From: an uncultured Bacteroidales bacterium
GTDB lineage: Bacteria; Bacteroidota; Bacteroidia; Bacteroidales; Paludibacteraceae
Direction of reading: 5' to 3'
Assembly (NCBI GenBank): GCA_900321005.1
Contig: ONUF01000003.1
Span: forward strand, 57,920 to 121,919
Length of the DNA: 64,000 bases
Shown: piece after piece, positions 34,770 to 44,009 of the stretch
Numbering within the stretch: the stretch's first letter is position 1
Layout: every line of letters starts with the position of its first letter
Translations under genes and position numbers: made by a program
The notes under the pieces: model-generated
What the model was told of the DNA's origin: nothing
Seen by the model: the letters and a program-made list of their open reading frames with translations, nothing else
Databases searched by the model: none

Positions 34770-35060
34770 CTAACTCCCTTGTATAGCCTGTTCCTTTTTT
34801 GAAAGTTCCTCCAAATACTCTAAACCATCTGCCGTCAATCGGTACGTCTGTTCCGGTATACTTGGGTGCCAGGGGCATTGCATGGTTACCAATCCTCTCG
34901 CTCTGGCCGGCTTCATGTAGTTGTCATAGAAGTTTCTCCGCGATTCTTGTCTCAATCCCAAAGCCGCCATCAACTCACGTCTCGGATGTACTCCTTTCCC
35001 CATTACCATCACCAATCTCTGCACCCTCTCCTCTATTTTAACTTTCGTATTCATTCTCAA
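34770..35060 (-). CDS. Orphan winged-helix protein or fragment (Fic C-terminal-like)
   Basis: This is a 96-residue frame. RRELMAALGLRQESRRNFYD, then YMKPARARGLVTMQ and QTYRLTADGLEYL resemble the winged-helix domain found at the C-terminus of Fic-family and AlbA-type proteins. Nothing of the catalytic part is present, so it may be a remnant or a small stand-alone regulator. Its last residues KKEQAIQGS are encoded by a copy of the AGCCTGTTCCTTTTTT intergenic motif. Confidence 0.45.
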   Translation of the reverse strand: MRMNTKVKIEERVQRLVMVMGKGVHPRRELMAALGLRQESRRNFYDNYMKPARARGLVTMQCPWHPSIPEQTYRLTADGLEYLEELSKKEQAIQGS

Positions 35061-36100
35061 GCCTGTTCCTTTTTTTGCTTTACTTGTTCCTTTTGGGACT
35101 TAGCTTGTTCCTTTTCGGACTAAGCTCGTGTCTGTTTCCAACTCAACTTCGAGGTTCTTACCTTCCAATCGTTAGTTATTAGTTAGATATTCGTTCGTTA
35201 TTCGTTAGATATTCAGCTACCCACAGACTACCGTCACCAACCCCATTCAACGCAAAAATTGGCTTTGCACTTTTTGCACTTTCTGCACTTTTTGCAAAAA
35301 ATGTCGTGTCGCTTTGTCGCTTTGTCGCTTTCTATTTTTTGTGCGTGAGACTGTTGAAACTTTGAGACTTTCGCACATATCTCTCTCATTTACAAGCTCT
35401 TACAAAGTCTCATCAAAGTTTCAAAGTTCCATCTTTTTTCTTCTTTTCAATAGCGACATAGCGACATTATTTTTGTTCTTTTATCCAGCCTATTCCTTTT
35501 TTATATACCTTGTGTCTTTTTTTCTCCAACTTTTCCTCAAAAAAGACACAACCCCTGTTTTCTTGTCCTACCTTTGTCGGTACTATTGTTTTGTGATTGT
35601 TCTAATTGTACTTTTCTTAGGTTCTTCTCGGAACATGGTCCCGTGATGGTCCTGTTCTATATAGTATAATCTATGCTATTTGACATGTCCTGTACTTTGT
35701 ATTTGTACTTCAATTATCTTTCTCGGTCTTGTGCCGCTCATCTCCCGCTCGTCCTCCTTCATTTTGAACTATTAAGGATTTCTTACAAGTTGCTGATTGA
35801 GTTAGTTCCTGCTCTTTATAAACATTACCTCAGTCCGGATTCTAATCTTCCGTATAGATCCCCACATCAATCCCTTTTACATGTAATATGTCCGACTTTG
35901 CCTTTGCCATATTTTTTGTATTTCAATTTATTCGATTTTGTATATGTTCAGAATTGTTCTATATTGGGTCCTTTTCGGGACATGGTCCCGTGATGCTCCC
36001 GTTTTATGTTCTTTCTTTCCAATTGCGAGGGTTATTTTCCTATAGATTCCTATTGATTTTTATGTTATAAAACATATTTATGTATTAAAATACATATGCG
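35061..36100. other. Gene-free, repeat-laden stretch
   Basis: I see no supported gene in 1 kb. It has short tandem repeats (TTCGTTAGATATTC near 35168-35215, TTTTTGCAC near 35265-35298, GTCGCTTT near 35303-35332), a third RhuM remnant (35763-35830) and a doubled ACATGGTCCCGTGATG element (35633 and 35979). The plus-strand frames across it lack coding character. Confidence 0.55.
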
Positions 36101-36103
36101 GCA

Positions 36104-36135
36104 CAAAATTACAACAAATTTTTCATTTGTGCAAA
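36104..36135 (-). promoter_or_regulatory. Orphan leftward promoter
   Basis: Minus-strand TTTG (36132-36135), a 20-base spacer and TAATTTTG (36104-36111) fit the promoter consensus as well as those of known genes, but no leftward gene starts within 1 kb. Confidence 0.5.
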
Positions 36136-36273
36136 TAAATTGAATAAAAAATACGAAAATTGTGATTTTTGCAAAATCGCGTTTGCAATGACGTGAAATA
36201 ATCACCGTGACACGTGCTTTTCGTCATTTATTCCACAAAAAATTCAACAAATGTGGAAAAAATGACACATTTA

Positions 36274-36316
36274 TTTGCATATATCATTTTTTTGTAGTAT
36301 CTTTGCAACCGCAAAG
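36274..36316 (+). promoter_or_regulatory. Promoter of rmlA
   Basis: TTTG (36274-36277), 20 bases, then TATCTTTG (36298-36305). The start site lies in an inverted repeat CTTTGC-AACC-GCAAAG (36302-36316). The ATG follows at 36328. Confidence 0.75.
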
Positions 36317-36327
36317 ATTTTTGAATT

Positions 36328-37209
36328 ATGAAAGGAATCATTTTAGCCGGGGGAAGCGCAACGCGTCTGTACCCCTTAAGTAAAGCAATCAGCAAACAAA
36401 TCATGCCGGTTTACGACAAACCCATGATCTATTATCCGTTGTCGGCTCTTATGTTAGCGGGTATCCGCGAAGTGCTGATCATCAGTACGCCGCGTGACCT
36501 GCCGATGTTCGAAGAACTGCTCGGCGACGGAAGCCGAATCGGCATGAAGCTGAGTTATAAAGTGCAATTGGTGCCCAACGGCCTGGCGCAAGCCTTCGTG
36601 TTAGGCCGCGAGTTCCTGAACGGCAAGCCGGGATGTTTAATCTTAGGCGATAACATGTTCTACGGCCAGCATTTCGGCTCTATGCTTCGCGAAGCCGTTG
36701 AGTCGGCGCAGAAAGGCGGCGCAGTAATCTTCGGATATGAAGTCGCTGACCCGCGTGCGTATGGCGTAGTCGAGTTTGAGCCGATAGCCGAGACTCATGA
36801 ACTACGGGTGAAGAGCCTCGAGGAGAAGCCGGCAGAGCCGAAGAGCAACTATGCCGTGCCCGGTCTGTATTTCTACGACGCGAGCGTATGCGAGAAAGCA
36901 ACGAACCTGAAACCGAGTGCGCGCGGCGAATATGAGATCACCGATCTCAACAAACTCTATCTGAACGAAGGCACGCTGAAGGTGAAGCTCTTCAGCCGCG
37001 GATTCGCTTGGCTCGACACCGGTAACTGCGACAGCTTGCTCGAAGCCGGCAACTTCATCGCTACCATCCAGAACCGCCAGGGTTTCTACGTAAGTTGTAT
37101 CGAAGAGATTGCATGGCGCAACGGCTGGATCAGCACGGAGCAACTGGCCGCGCTCGGCAAAGAGATGAAAACCAATTACGGACGATACCTCGAAAGACTC
37201 GCAAAATGA
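36328..37209 (+). CDS. rmlA: Glucose-1-phosphate thymidylyltransferase
   Basis: This 293-residue enzyme (RfbA/RmlA) makes dTDP-glucose from glucose-1-phosphate and dTTP, the first step to dTDP-rhamnose for surface polysaccharide. Diagnostic motifs: GIILAGGSATRLYPLSKAIS (nucleotide-binding loop), KQIMPVYDKPMIYYPLS, LILGDNMFYGQ and GEYEITDLNKLYL, plus AWLDTGNCDSL near the end. The length is normal for the family (about 290). The stop overlaps the start of the hybrid sensor gene by 4 bases. No other rhamnose genes are adjacent. Confidence 0.96.
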   Translation: MKGIILAGGSATRLYPLSKAISKQIMPVYDKPMIYYPLSALMLAGIREVLIISTPRDLPMFEELLGDGSRIGMKLSYKVQLVPNGLAQAFVLGREFLNGKPGCLILGDNMFYGQHFGSMLREAVESAQKGGAVIFGYEVADPRAYGVVEFEPIAETHELRVKSLEEKPAEPKSNYAVPGLYFYDASVCEKATNLKPSARGEYEITDLNKLYLNEGTLKVKLFSRGFAWLDTGNCDSLLEAGNFIATIQNRQGFYVSCIEEIAWRNGWISTEQLAALGKEMKTNYGRYLERLAK

Positions 37210-40200
37210 AACGTTTTCTTTTAACACTCGGATTGATGGCGCAAGTCCTTGTTACGACTGCGCACGAGCACTATGTGATTCAGCACTATTCCATCAAAGA
37301 TGGATTGAGTCAGAACACCGTGATGGCAATCCTGCAGGACAAGCAGGGCTTTATGTGGTTCGGAACCTGGGACGGCCTGAACCGCTTCGACGGTTATACC
37401 TTCGAGGTGTTCAAAGCCAAGAACAACGACGTCGAGGCCCGCGTGAACAACCGCGTGGATCTGATCTACGAAGATGAGCACGAGCAGATATGGTGGGCCA
37501 CATACGACGGCCATTTCTACCGCCTGGACGCTTCGCGTCTCGTGACGACCGAACAGCCTTTTGACAGTCTGCCGGAAGGGATGATGGTCAAGATGAGCGA
37601 GCGCGACAAGAAGACGAAAGTGGACTCGCACGGCGTGATTTGGCAAGCCGACGATACCTATGGTATCCAGCGCTACCGTTTCGGACAATGGAAACGCTTC
37701 ACGCCCCCGTTGGACAGCCGTTACGCGGGACGCCTGCGCGAACATTTCTTTACGCTCGAAGACGCGCAGGGGCGCACGTGGGTAAACCCGACCGGTGGCG
37801 GATGGAGTTATTACGACTTCGAGAAAGACGAGTTAGTCTATCCGATACAAGGCCTGACGAACATGATTCACACGGCGTACGTGGACCGCGACGGTCAGAT
37901 GTGGATCTCGTCCTACGACGGTGGTGTGGATTGCGTGAACATGGATCCCACGCCGTACTTGCTGCATGACCTGCGTCATTCGGAGCGGGACAACGGCGAG
38001 GTGCGTGCTTTCGCACGAAAGAAAAACGGCGAAGTGCTGACATTCGTCAAATCCGAAACGAATGTCTATTGCGCCTTAGAGACCTCTCACGGTATGCTCT
38101 ATGGTACCAAAGGCTCGGGTCTGATAAAGGTGAAAGGTGACAGGATTCCTACCAGCCACCCCGATATCTATGATATCGAAGAAGGCCGCGACGGAACGCT
38201 TTATATCGCTACCTACGGCGGCGGCGTCAATATCATCAGTTGGAATGAAGAGAAGAACAACTGGGACGAGCCGATCGTCGTAGGACCAGGAATGAAAGTG
38301 CGCGATATCGAGATCGTGGACAATACCCTCTGGTGTGGCACGACAACCGGTATCTTACGCATCAACCTCGACAAACGCGAGAGTCAGGTCATTCCGAGTT
38401 ACGACATCCGCGCCATCTACTACAGCCATGACAAACTGTGGTTGGGTTCGTTCGGCGGTGGCTTGTTAGTCATGGATCCAAAACAACCTCGCGCAGAGAT
38501 TCAGCGCGTAGAGACCTTCCACGATATCATACTCAGTATGACCGGCGACATCGAGAACCTCTGGTTCTGCTCGGAGAGCGACATTGCACAACTGAACCTC
38601 AAGACCGGCGAACTTCATTATTACGATGCCTTGGACGGAGAGAGCAACACCTATTTCACAGAGGCGGAGGCGCTACGCACACCTACCGGCAAGTTGCTCT
38701 TCGGTTATTCGAACGGTTACTGCGAATTCGATCCGTCTCTTATCCATCGCTCGACATCCGTGCCTCCGTTGCGTATCACCCGAATAGAAGCGCAAGACCA
38801 GGAGCTGACGGGTGACACGATCACTATTGCCAACGGCAGTAACATTACCATCGAATACGCGGCAATGGAGTACGTGGGCGCCGACAAGATTGTCTATACC
38901 TATAAAATGGACGGCATCGATGCCGACTGGACTCATGCGAAAGACGTGCGCCGTGTGACCTATAACAACCTGCGCTACGGCACGTACGCCTTCCATGTGC
39001 GCTCCACCAACCGCGAGTGCGGCGATGTGGACAACGAGAAGACACTGCTCATCATCGTCGAGCGCCCGTGGTGGTTGACATGGTGGGCATTCCTGCTCTA
39101 CGCAATCGCCATCATTGGCTTGATCAGTCTAATCGTTTATATCTTCAACACCTATAACGAGTTACGCCAGAAAGTGAAAGTGGAGCAACAGGTGACGGAC
39201 ATTAAGTTGCGCTTCTTCACCAATATCAGCCATGAACTTCGCACACCGCTCACACTCATAGTAGCGCCGGTAGAGAACATCTTACAGACAGAACGTATCA
39301 GCCAGAGTGTACGCAGCCAATTGGAAATTGTACAGAGCAACAGCCAGCGCATGCTGCGCATGGTGAACCAGCTATTAGAGTTCCGCAAGGTGCAAAACCA
39401 GAAGATGAAACTGAAAGTGCGCAAGACGCTGCTCAGCGAGTTAGTCAACGAGACCTGCGCGAACTTCCAGAAAGAGGCGTACGACAAGCATATCCATTTC
39501 GAGATTGAGAACAATGCCGCCGACTCCACCGTCTGGGTTGATCGCGGACGCATGGACACCATCCTTTGGAACCTGCTCAGTAACGCATTTAAGTTCACGC
39601 CTGCCGGCAAGAACATCCGCGTGGTGATTGACTCCAAACCGGGATTTGTCACGCTCGCTGTGCAAGACGAAGGCATCGGTATCGCGCCGGAGAAACGCAG
39701 CGTGCTCTTTGAGCGCTTCTCCAGCAACAACGAGTTGAATAACTCCAACACCACCGGTACGGGTATCGGACTCAACCTCACCAAAGAGTTAGTGGACTTG
39801 CACCACGGACATATCGAGGTAGATAGCGAAGTGGGCAAAGGCACAACGGTAACCATCCTGCTGCACACCGGTAAGGAACATTTCGACCAAGACGTAGAAT
39901 TCATTGAAGGCGAAGAACTGCCGATCGTCGATCATCCGACGGAGTCGTCGTTTGAGAACAAACTGGAGCAATTGGCGCAAGAGCCGCAAGACAACCGCCG
40001 TACCATCCTCGTCGTTGATGATAGTCAGGACATGCAGCAGTTCCTCGTCGGTATCTTCAACCGCGATTATAACGTAGAAGCAGCATCTGACGGCGCAGAG
40101 GCCGAAGAGATTATTCGCACGAAGCACATCGACGTCGTGGTAACCGACCTGATGATGCCGAATGTGGACGGACTGGAACTGACGCAGTTCATCAAGAAGA

Positions 40201-40763
40201 ACCCCGACACGGACTATATCCCCGTGATCCTGCTGACAGCCAAAACGGCTATCGAGAGCCGCTTGCAGGCGCTGCAATTCGGCGCGGACGACTATGTCAC
40301 CAAGCCCTTCGAACCGGAGTACCTGCGCGCGCGCGTTCAAAATATACTCGCGCAACGCACGCACCTGGAGCAGAGTTACCGCCAGCGCCTGATGCGTCTG
40401 GAACCCCAGAAAACGGAAGAACCCGTTCCCGGCGACGCGTTCCTGGCGAAACTGCTGGACGTAATGGACAAGCAGATGGACAATAACACACTGACGGTTG
40501 ATGAACTGGTAGAAGAGATGAACATGGGCCGCACCGTCTTCTTCAACAAACTGAAGAACCTCACGGGCTTAAGTCCGGTGGAGTTCATCCGTGAGATGCG
40601 TATCAAACGCGCGGCACAACTGCTCGAAGACCGCAAATACAACATCACCGAAGTGACGTACATGGTAGGTATGAATGACAGCCGCTATTTCTCCAAGTGC
40701 TTCAAGAATACCTACGGTGTCACGCCGAGCGAATACCGCAAACAGCGATTAGGGAAAGAGTGA
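37206..40763 (+). CDS. Hybrid two-component system sensor-regulator (HTCS)
   Basis: This protein has 1185 residues from the ATG that overlaps the rmlA stop; the signal peptide is MKRFLLTLGLMAQVLVTTAH. A periplasmic region of two-bladed-propeller repeats (DGLSQNTVMAILQDKQGFMW and GLNRFDGYTF) ends in a Y_Y_Y domain, and one transmembrane segment lies near residue 630. Then come HisKA (FFTNISHELRTPLTLIV, phospho-His near 676), HATPase (NLLSNAFKFTPAG, VQDEGIGIAPE), a receiver (ILVVDDSQDMQQF, VVTDLMMPNVDG with Asp near 981) and AraC-type HTH (residues about 1095-1183). HTCSs sense glycans and switch on utilisation genes, but no SusCD pair or glycosidase lies beside it. Confidence 0.95.
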   Translation: MKRFLLTLGLMAQVLVTTAHEHYVIQHYSIKDGLSQNTVMAILQDKQGFMWFGTWDGLNRFDGYTFEVFKAKNNDVEARVNNRVDLIYEDEHEQIWWATYDGHFYRLDASRLVTTEQPFDSLPEGMMVKMSERDKKTKVDSHGVIWQADDTYGIQRYRFGQWKRFTPPLDSRYAGRLREHFFTLEDAQGRTWVNPTGGGWSYYDFEKDELVYPIQGLTNMIHTAYVDRDGQMWISSYDGGVDCVNMDPTPYLLHDLRHSERDNGEVRAFARKKNGEVLTFVKSETNVYCALETSHGMLYGTKGSGLIKVKGDRIPTSHPDIYDIEEGRDGTLYIATYGGGVNIISWNEEKNNWDEPIVVGPGMKVRDIEIVDNTLWCGTTTGILRINLDKRESQVIPSYDIRAIYYSHDKLWLGSFGGGLLVMDPKQPRAEIQRVETFHDIILSMTGDIENLWFCSESDIAQLNLKTGELHYYDALDGESNTYFTEAEALRTPTGKLLFGYSNGYCEFDPSLIHRSTSVPPLRITRIEAQDQELTGDTITIANGSNITIEYAAMEYVGADKIVYTYKMDGIDADWTHAKDVRRVTYNNLRYGTYAFHVRSTNRECGDVDNEKTLLIIVERPWWLTWWAFLLYAIAIIGLISLIVYIFNTYNELRQKVKVEQQVTDIKLRFFTNISHELRTPLTLIVAPVENILQTERISQSVRSQLEIVQSNSQRMLRMVNQLLEFRKVQNQKMKLKVRKTLLSELVNETCANFQKEAYDKHIHFEIENNAADSTVWVDRGRMDTILWNLLSNAFKFTPAGKNIRVVIDSKPGFVTLAVQDEGIGIAPEKRSVLFERFSSNNELNNSNTTGTGIGLNLTKELVDLHHGHIEVDSEVGKGTTVTILLHTGKEHFDQDVEFIEGEELPIVDHPTESSFENKLEQLAQEPQDNRRTILVVDDSQDMQQFLVGIFNRDYNVEAASDGAEAEEIIRTKHIDVVVTDLMMPNVDGLELTQFIKKNPDTDYIPVILLTAKTAIESRLQALQFGADDYVTKPFEPEYLRARVQNILAQRTHLEQSYRQRLMRLEPQKTEEPVPGDAFLAKLLDVMDKQMDNNTLTVDELVEEMNMGRTVFFNKLKNLTGLSPVEFIREMRIKRAAQLLEDRKYNITEVTYMVGMNDSRYFSKCFKNTYGVTPSEYRKQRLGKE

Positions 40764-40775
40764 GTGAATGAGGGA

Positions 40776-41294
40776 ATGAGGGAACGGTTGTTCATAGGAG
40801 TAATGGCGTTGCTGATGGTGGGTTGTAGTCCGCAAGCGCCGCAGCGTCCGAGTCGACGAATGGGTCAGGCGCCGCAAGCCGACAGTGCGCAGTTAGCACT
40901 GCTCGCCCTCAACCAGCAACTGACCGAAACGGCCGACGAAGCCCTCTATCGCCTGGCGCAAGCGCAAGACGAACCCTACGCACTATACGAGAACGGGACA
41001 TGGGTACTCTTACGGGACACCGGCGATGCGGCGCAAGGTCCCATTCGCGAAGGCGAAGAATGCACCGTACACATGCGGATATACAGCCTCGAAGGACGCC
41101 TGTACAGTGATATCGAACAGACGGCACATGCCGGCAAGTATGAGTTTCCCGCCGCGGTGGACGCCAATATCGGCGAGTGGAACCACGGTACGAAGGCGAA
41201 ACTGCTGGCTCCCTGGTACGCCGCCTACGGCATCAAAGGAACGGATGTTATTCCGCCCTACGAAAATGTAATTATAGAAATCGAACTGAAATAA
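40776..41294 (+). CDS. FKBP-like lipoprotein
   Basis: This protein has 172 residues from ATG 40776 (a GTG at 40764 is possible). RERLFIGVMALLMVGCSPQ is a lipoprotein signal with lipobox ending at Cys. The C-terminal half, GEECTVHMRIYSLEGRLYSD, then YGIKGTDVIPPYENVIIEIEL, follows the FKBP-type peptidyl-prolyl isomerase layout, but several active-site aromatics are hard to place. Bases 40761-40785 between the sensor stop and this gene are a GAGTGAATGAGGGAATGA-type repeat. It is followed immediately by a second lipoprotein; both may assist envelope protein folding. Confidence 0.6.
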   Translation: MRERLFIGVMALLMVGCSPQAPQRPSRRMGQAPQADSAQLALLALNQQLTETADEALYRLAQAQDEPYALYENGTWVLLRDTGDAAQGPIREGEECTVHMRIYSLEGRLYSDIEQTAHAGKYEFPAAVDANIGEWNHGTKAKLLAPWYAAYGIKGTDVIPPYENVIIEIELK

Positions 41295-41897
41295 ATGAAA
41301 CGAGTTATTATTTGTCTATTGATCGGATTACCGATTCTCTTCAACAGTTGCACGGGTAACACCTACTCTGCCCTGCGCAAACAAGAGGACCGACTGATCG
41401 CCAACTACCTCAGTCGGAACGCCATCAATGTGCTTACCGCAGAACCCGCTATCGATTATGTGTGGGGAGAGAAGGACTACTATAAGGTGCCCGGTTATGA
41501 CAACCTCTATTTCCATCTTATCTCTCGCGGTGACTCCATTCGCCTCGATACCATCAGTGCCACAAAGGTGGACACGGTTGACATGACGATCGTGCTCAAC
41601 GATGTGATCATCGCGCGCTACAAGAAATTCGGACTGACCGAGTACGCCGACACCCTCAGTTACTGGACGACACTCGACCAGGCACACCCGTACGAGTTCT
41701 TCTATGGAAGAACGAGCGGAACGGCCTCCGGTTATACGCAGATTTGCGAGGCGATCGGATGGCACGAAGCGGTACGACTGATGAAATACCCGGAGTCGAT
41801 GTGTCAGATCATCGTACCCAGCAAACAAGGTTTCGACAGCGACCAGACATCCGTCACGCCGTACGTCTATATATTGCATATTAAAGTAAAAAACTGA
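41295..41897 (+). CDS. DUF4827 lipoprotein
   Basis: This 200-residue lipoprotein has the signal MKRVIICLLIGLPILFNSC. The rest (LRKQEDRLIANYLSRNAINV, SWTTLDQ-like YWTTLDQAHPYEFFYGRTSG, IGWHEAVRLMKYPESMCQII, PYVYILHIKV) fits the DUF4827/FKBP-like family that sits beside glmM in Bacteroidales. The ATG directly follows the previous stop, and glmM starts 1 base after its stop, so the three are co-transcribed. The function is unknown. Confidence 0.75.
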   Translation: MKRVIICLLIGLPILFNSCTGNTYSALRKQEDRLIANYLSRNAINVLTAEPAIDYVWGEKDYYKVPGYDNLYFHLISRGDSIRLDTISATKVDTVDMTIVLNDVIIARYKKFGLTEYADTLSYWTTLDQAHPYEFFYGRTSGTASGYTQICEAIGWHEAVRLMKYPESMCQIIVPSKQGFDSDQTSVTPYVYILHIKVKN

Positions 41898-41898
41898 T

Positions 41899-43266
41899 AT
41901 GAGTTTAGTCAAATCTATTTCCGGTATCCGCGGCACGATAGGCGGCCGTGTAGGCGAAGGTCTTAACCCCGTGGATATCGTTCGTTTTACGGCGGCGTAC
42001 GCAACACAATGCCGTGCGGCACTGCCGAACAACAACACTATCGTCGTGGGCCGCGATGCCCGCTTGAGCGGACAGATGGTAGAGCAGATTGTCTGCGGCA
42101 CACTCATGGGCATGGGCTATGATGTTGTCAATATCGGCCTGGCAACCACACCTACCACCGAGTTGGCCGTCACCGGCGAGAAAGCGGCCGGAGGCATCAT
42201 CCTCACGGCCAGTCATAACCCCAAACAGTGGAACGCGCTGAAACTGCTCAACGAGCAAGGAGAGTTTCTTAACGATGCAGAAGGCAAAGAAGTGCTGGCG
42301 ATTGCCGAGCGCGAAGATTTCAGCTTTGCCGAAGTGGACAACCTTGGTCACATGACGACCAAGGACTACCTGCCCTACCATGTGGAGCAAGTGCTAAAAC
42401 TGACACTGGTGGACGTAGAGGCCATCCGCAAGCGCAACTTCACCGTAGCGATCGATTGCGTCAACTCCGTAGGCGGACTCGCTATTCCGGCTATCCTGAA
42501 AGCCGTCGGCGTAAAAAACATCATCGAACTGAACTGCACGCCCAACGGCCGTTTCCCGCATAACCCAGAACCCCTGCCGCAACACCTGACCGAGATCAGC
42601 GACCTGCTCAAGAGCGGTAAAGCCGATGTGGGTTTTGTCGTTGATCCGGATGTCGATCGCTTGGCCATCATCTGTGAGAACGGCGAGATGTTCGGCGAAG
42701 AATATACGCTCGTGAGCGTAGCCGATTATATCCTGCGCCACACGCCGGGAAACACCGTGAGCAACATGAGTTCGACCCGCGCGCTGAGCGATGTGACGCA
42801 TGCGCATGGAGGCGAATACAGCGCGAGTGCGGTAGGCGAAGTGAATGTAGTAGCAGAGATGAAACGTGTCCATGCCGTCATCGGCGGCGAAGGCAACGGC
42901 GGTGTGATCTACCCCGAGTGCCATTACGGCCGTGATGCGCTCGTAGGTATCGCACTCTTCCTGAGTCATCTGGCGCATCTCGACATGAAAGTGAGTGAAC
43001 TCCGTCGCTCCCTGCCCGACTACTGCATCAGCAAGAACCGTATCGACCTGACGCCCGACACCGATGTGGATGCTATTCTCGCGCGCGTCAAAGACCTATA
43101 CAAAAACGAGCGTGTGAACGACCGCGACGGCGTGAAGATCGACTTCGCGGACGGTTGGGTTCACTTGCGTAAGTCCAATACCGAACCCATCATCCGCGTC
43201 TATTCGGAAGCCGCAACGATGGAGGCCGCCAATGCGCTGGCACAAAAAGTGATGGCTGTGATATGA
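41899..43266 (+). CDS. glmM: Phosphoglucosamine mutase
   Basis: This 455-residue enzyme of the alpha-D-phosphohexomutase family converts glucosamine-6-phosphate to glucosamine-1-phosphate for peptidoglycan and lipid A. Visible are the catalytic phosphoserine loop ILTASHNPKQWNAL (Ser near 105), the metal loop DPDVDRLAI, the sugar loop GEGNGGVIYP and the phosphate-binding RKSNTEPIIRVYSE. A phosphomannomutase role cannot be excluded from sequence alone. The last codon overlaps the surE start by 4 bases. The location next to surE and lpxB supports an envelope role. Confidence 0.9.
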   Translation: MSLVKSISGIRGTIGGRVGEGLNPVDIVRFTAAYATQCRAALPNNNTIVVGRDARLSGQMVEQIVCGTLMGMGYDVVNIGLATTPTTELAVTGEKAAGGIILTASHNPKQWNALKLLNEQGEFLNDAEGKEVLAIAEREDFSFAEVDNLGHMTTKDYLPYHVEQVLKLTLVDVEAIRKRNFTVAIDCVNSVGGLAIPAILKAVGVKNIIELNCTPNGRFPHNPEPLPQHLTEISDLLKSGKADVGFVVDPDVDRLAIICENGEMFGEEYTLVSVADYILRHTPGNTVSNMSSTRALSDVTHAHGGEYSASAVGEVNVVAEMKRVHAVIGGEGNGGVIYPECHYGRDALVGIALFLSHLAHLDMKVSELRRSLPDYCISKNRIDLTPDTDVDAILARVKDLYKNERVNDRDGVKIDFADGWVHLRKSNTEPIIRVYSEAATMEAANALAQKVMAVI

Positions 43267-44009
43267 ATATAGTAGTGGTAAACGATGACGGATGGGGAAC
43301 GGCAGGCATCCGCTTGCTGGCCAAAGAGATGACGAAACTCGGCAAGGTGTTCGTCATAGCGCCTGATGGTCCGCGTAGCGGTTTCGGGGCCTGCATCAGC
43401 GTGACGAACGCCATCTATCTGAAGCGGGTCGAAGAGCATGATCTCAACGGCGCCGAAGTGTTCGTCACCAACGGCACACCCGCCGACTGTATCAAGTTAG
43501 CCAAAGAGGTGGTTCTCAAAGACCAACCGATAGACCTCGTCGTTTCCGGCATCAATCATGGTAGCAATGCCGCTATCAACGTCATCTATTCCGGTACAAT
43601 GGGTGCGTGCCTCGTGGCGGCAGAGAAAGGTATTCCGGCTATCGGATGGTCCATCAACAGTCATCTGCTGGACACCGACCTGCATTGGCTCCAACCCTTT
43701 CTGGCGGACATCACGCAACACCTGCTCGAAGAAGGCATCGCGCCCGGCACATGCTATAACATCAACGCGCCGCTGGGCGAGATAGAAGGTATCCGCTGGA
43801 CACGCCAATGCCGCGGACACTGGGCCAATGAGTTGGTGGAAGCAACCGACGAACCGCAGCGTGAAGGGATTATGAGTGCATGGCGATTGGCGGGAGAGTT
43901 CGTGAACGATGAACCCCTGGCGCAGGACACGGATATTTGGGCGATGGGCCATCAGTTATTGGCTATCACGCCTATCTCGATTGACTTGACGGATTATGGA
44001 TCGCTTTGA
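43263..44009 (+). CDS. surE: 5'/3'-nucleotidase SurE
   Basis: This 248-residue metal-dependent nucleoside monophosphate phosphatase shows MNIVVVNDDGWGTAGI, with the paired Asp metal ligands, then APDGPRSGFGACISV, VTNGTPADCI and VSGINHGSNAAINVIYSGT, all diagnostic. It overlaps glmM by 4 bases and the next small membrane protein gene by 14 bases. Confidence 0.95.
   Translation: MNIVVVNDDGWGTAGIRLLAKEMTKLGKVFVIAPDGPRSGFGACISVTNAIYLKRVEEHDLNGAEVFVTNGTPADCIKLAKEVVLKDQPIDLVVSGINHGSNAAINVIYSGTMGACLVAAEKGIPAIGWSINSHLLDTDLHWLQPFLADITQHLLEEGIAPGTCYNINAPLGEIEGIRWTRQCRGHWANELVEATDEPQREGIMSAWRLAGEFVNDEPLAQDTDIWAMGHQLLAITPISIDLTDYGSL

Noticed and set aside
35314-35993. Two plus-strand ORFs ending in RNMVP or RDMVP
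   Set aside because: The shared ends come from the doubled ACATGGTCCCGTGATG element; the rest is hydrophobic low-complexity text from T-rich DNA.
23202-36100. Integron cassette array with attC sites
   Set aside because: Same-strand small genes and toxin-antitoxin pairs suggested it, but there is no integron integrase and the repeated GTGCCGGGCACAAC element does not fit the GTTRRRY core-site rule.
36328-40763. Polysaccharide utilisation locus
   Set aside because: The hybrid sensor suggested one, but no SusC/SusD or glycoside hydrolase genes are adjacent.
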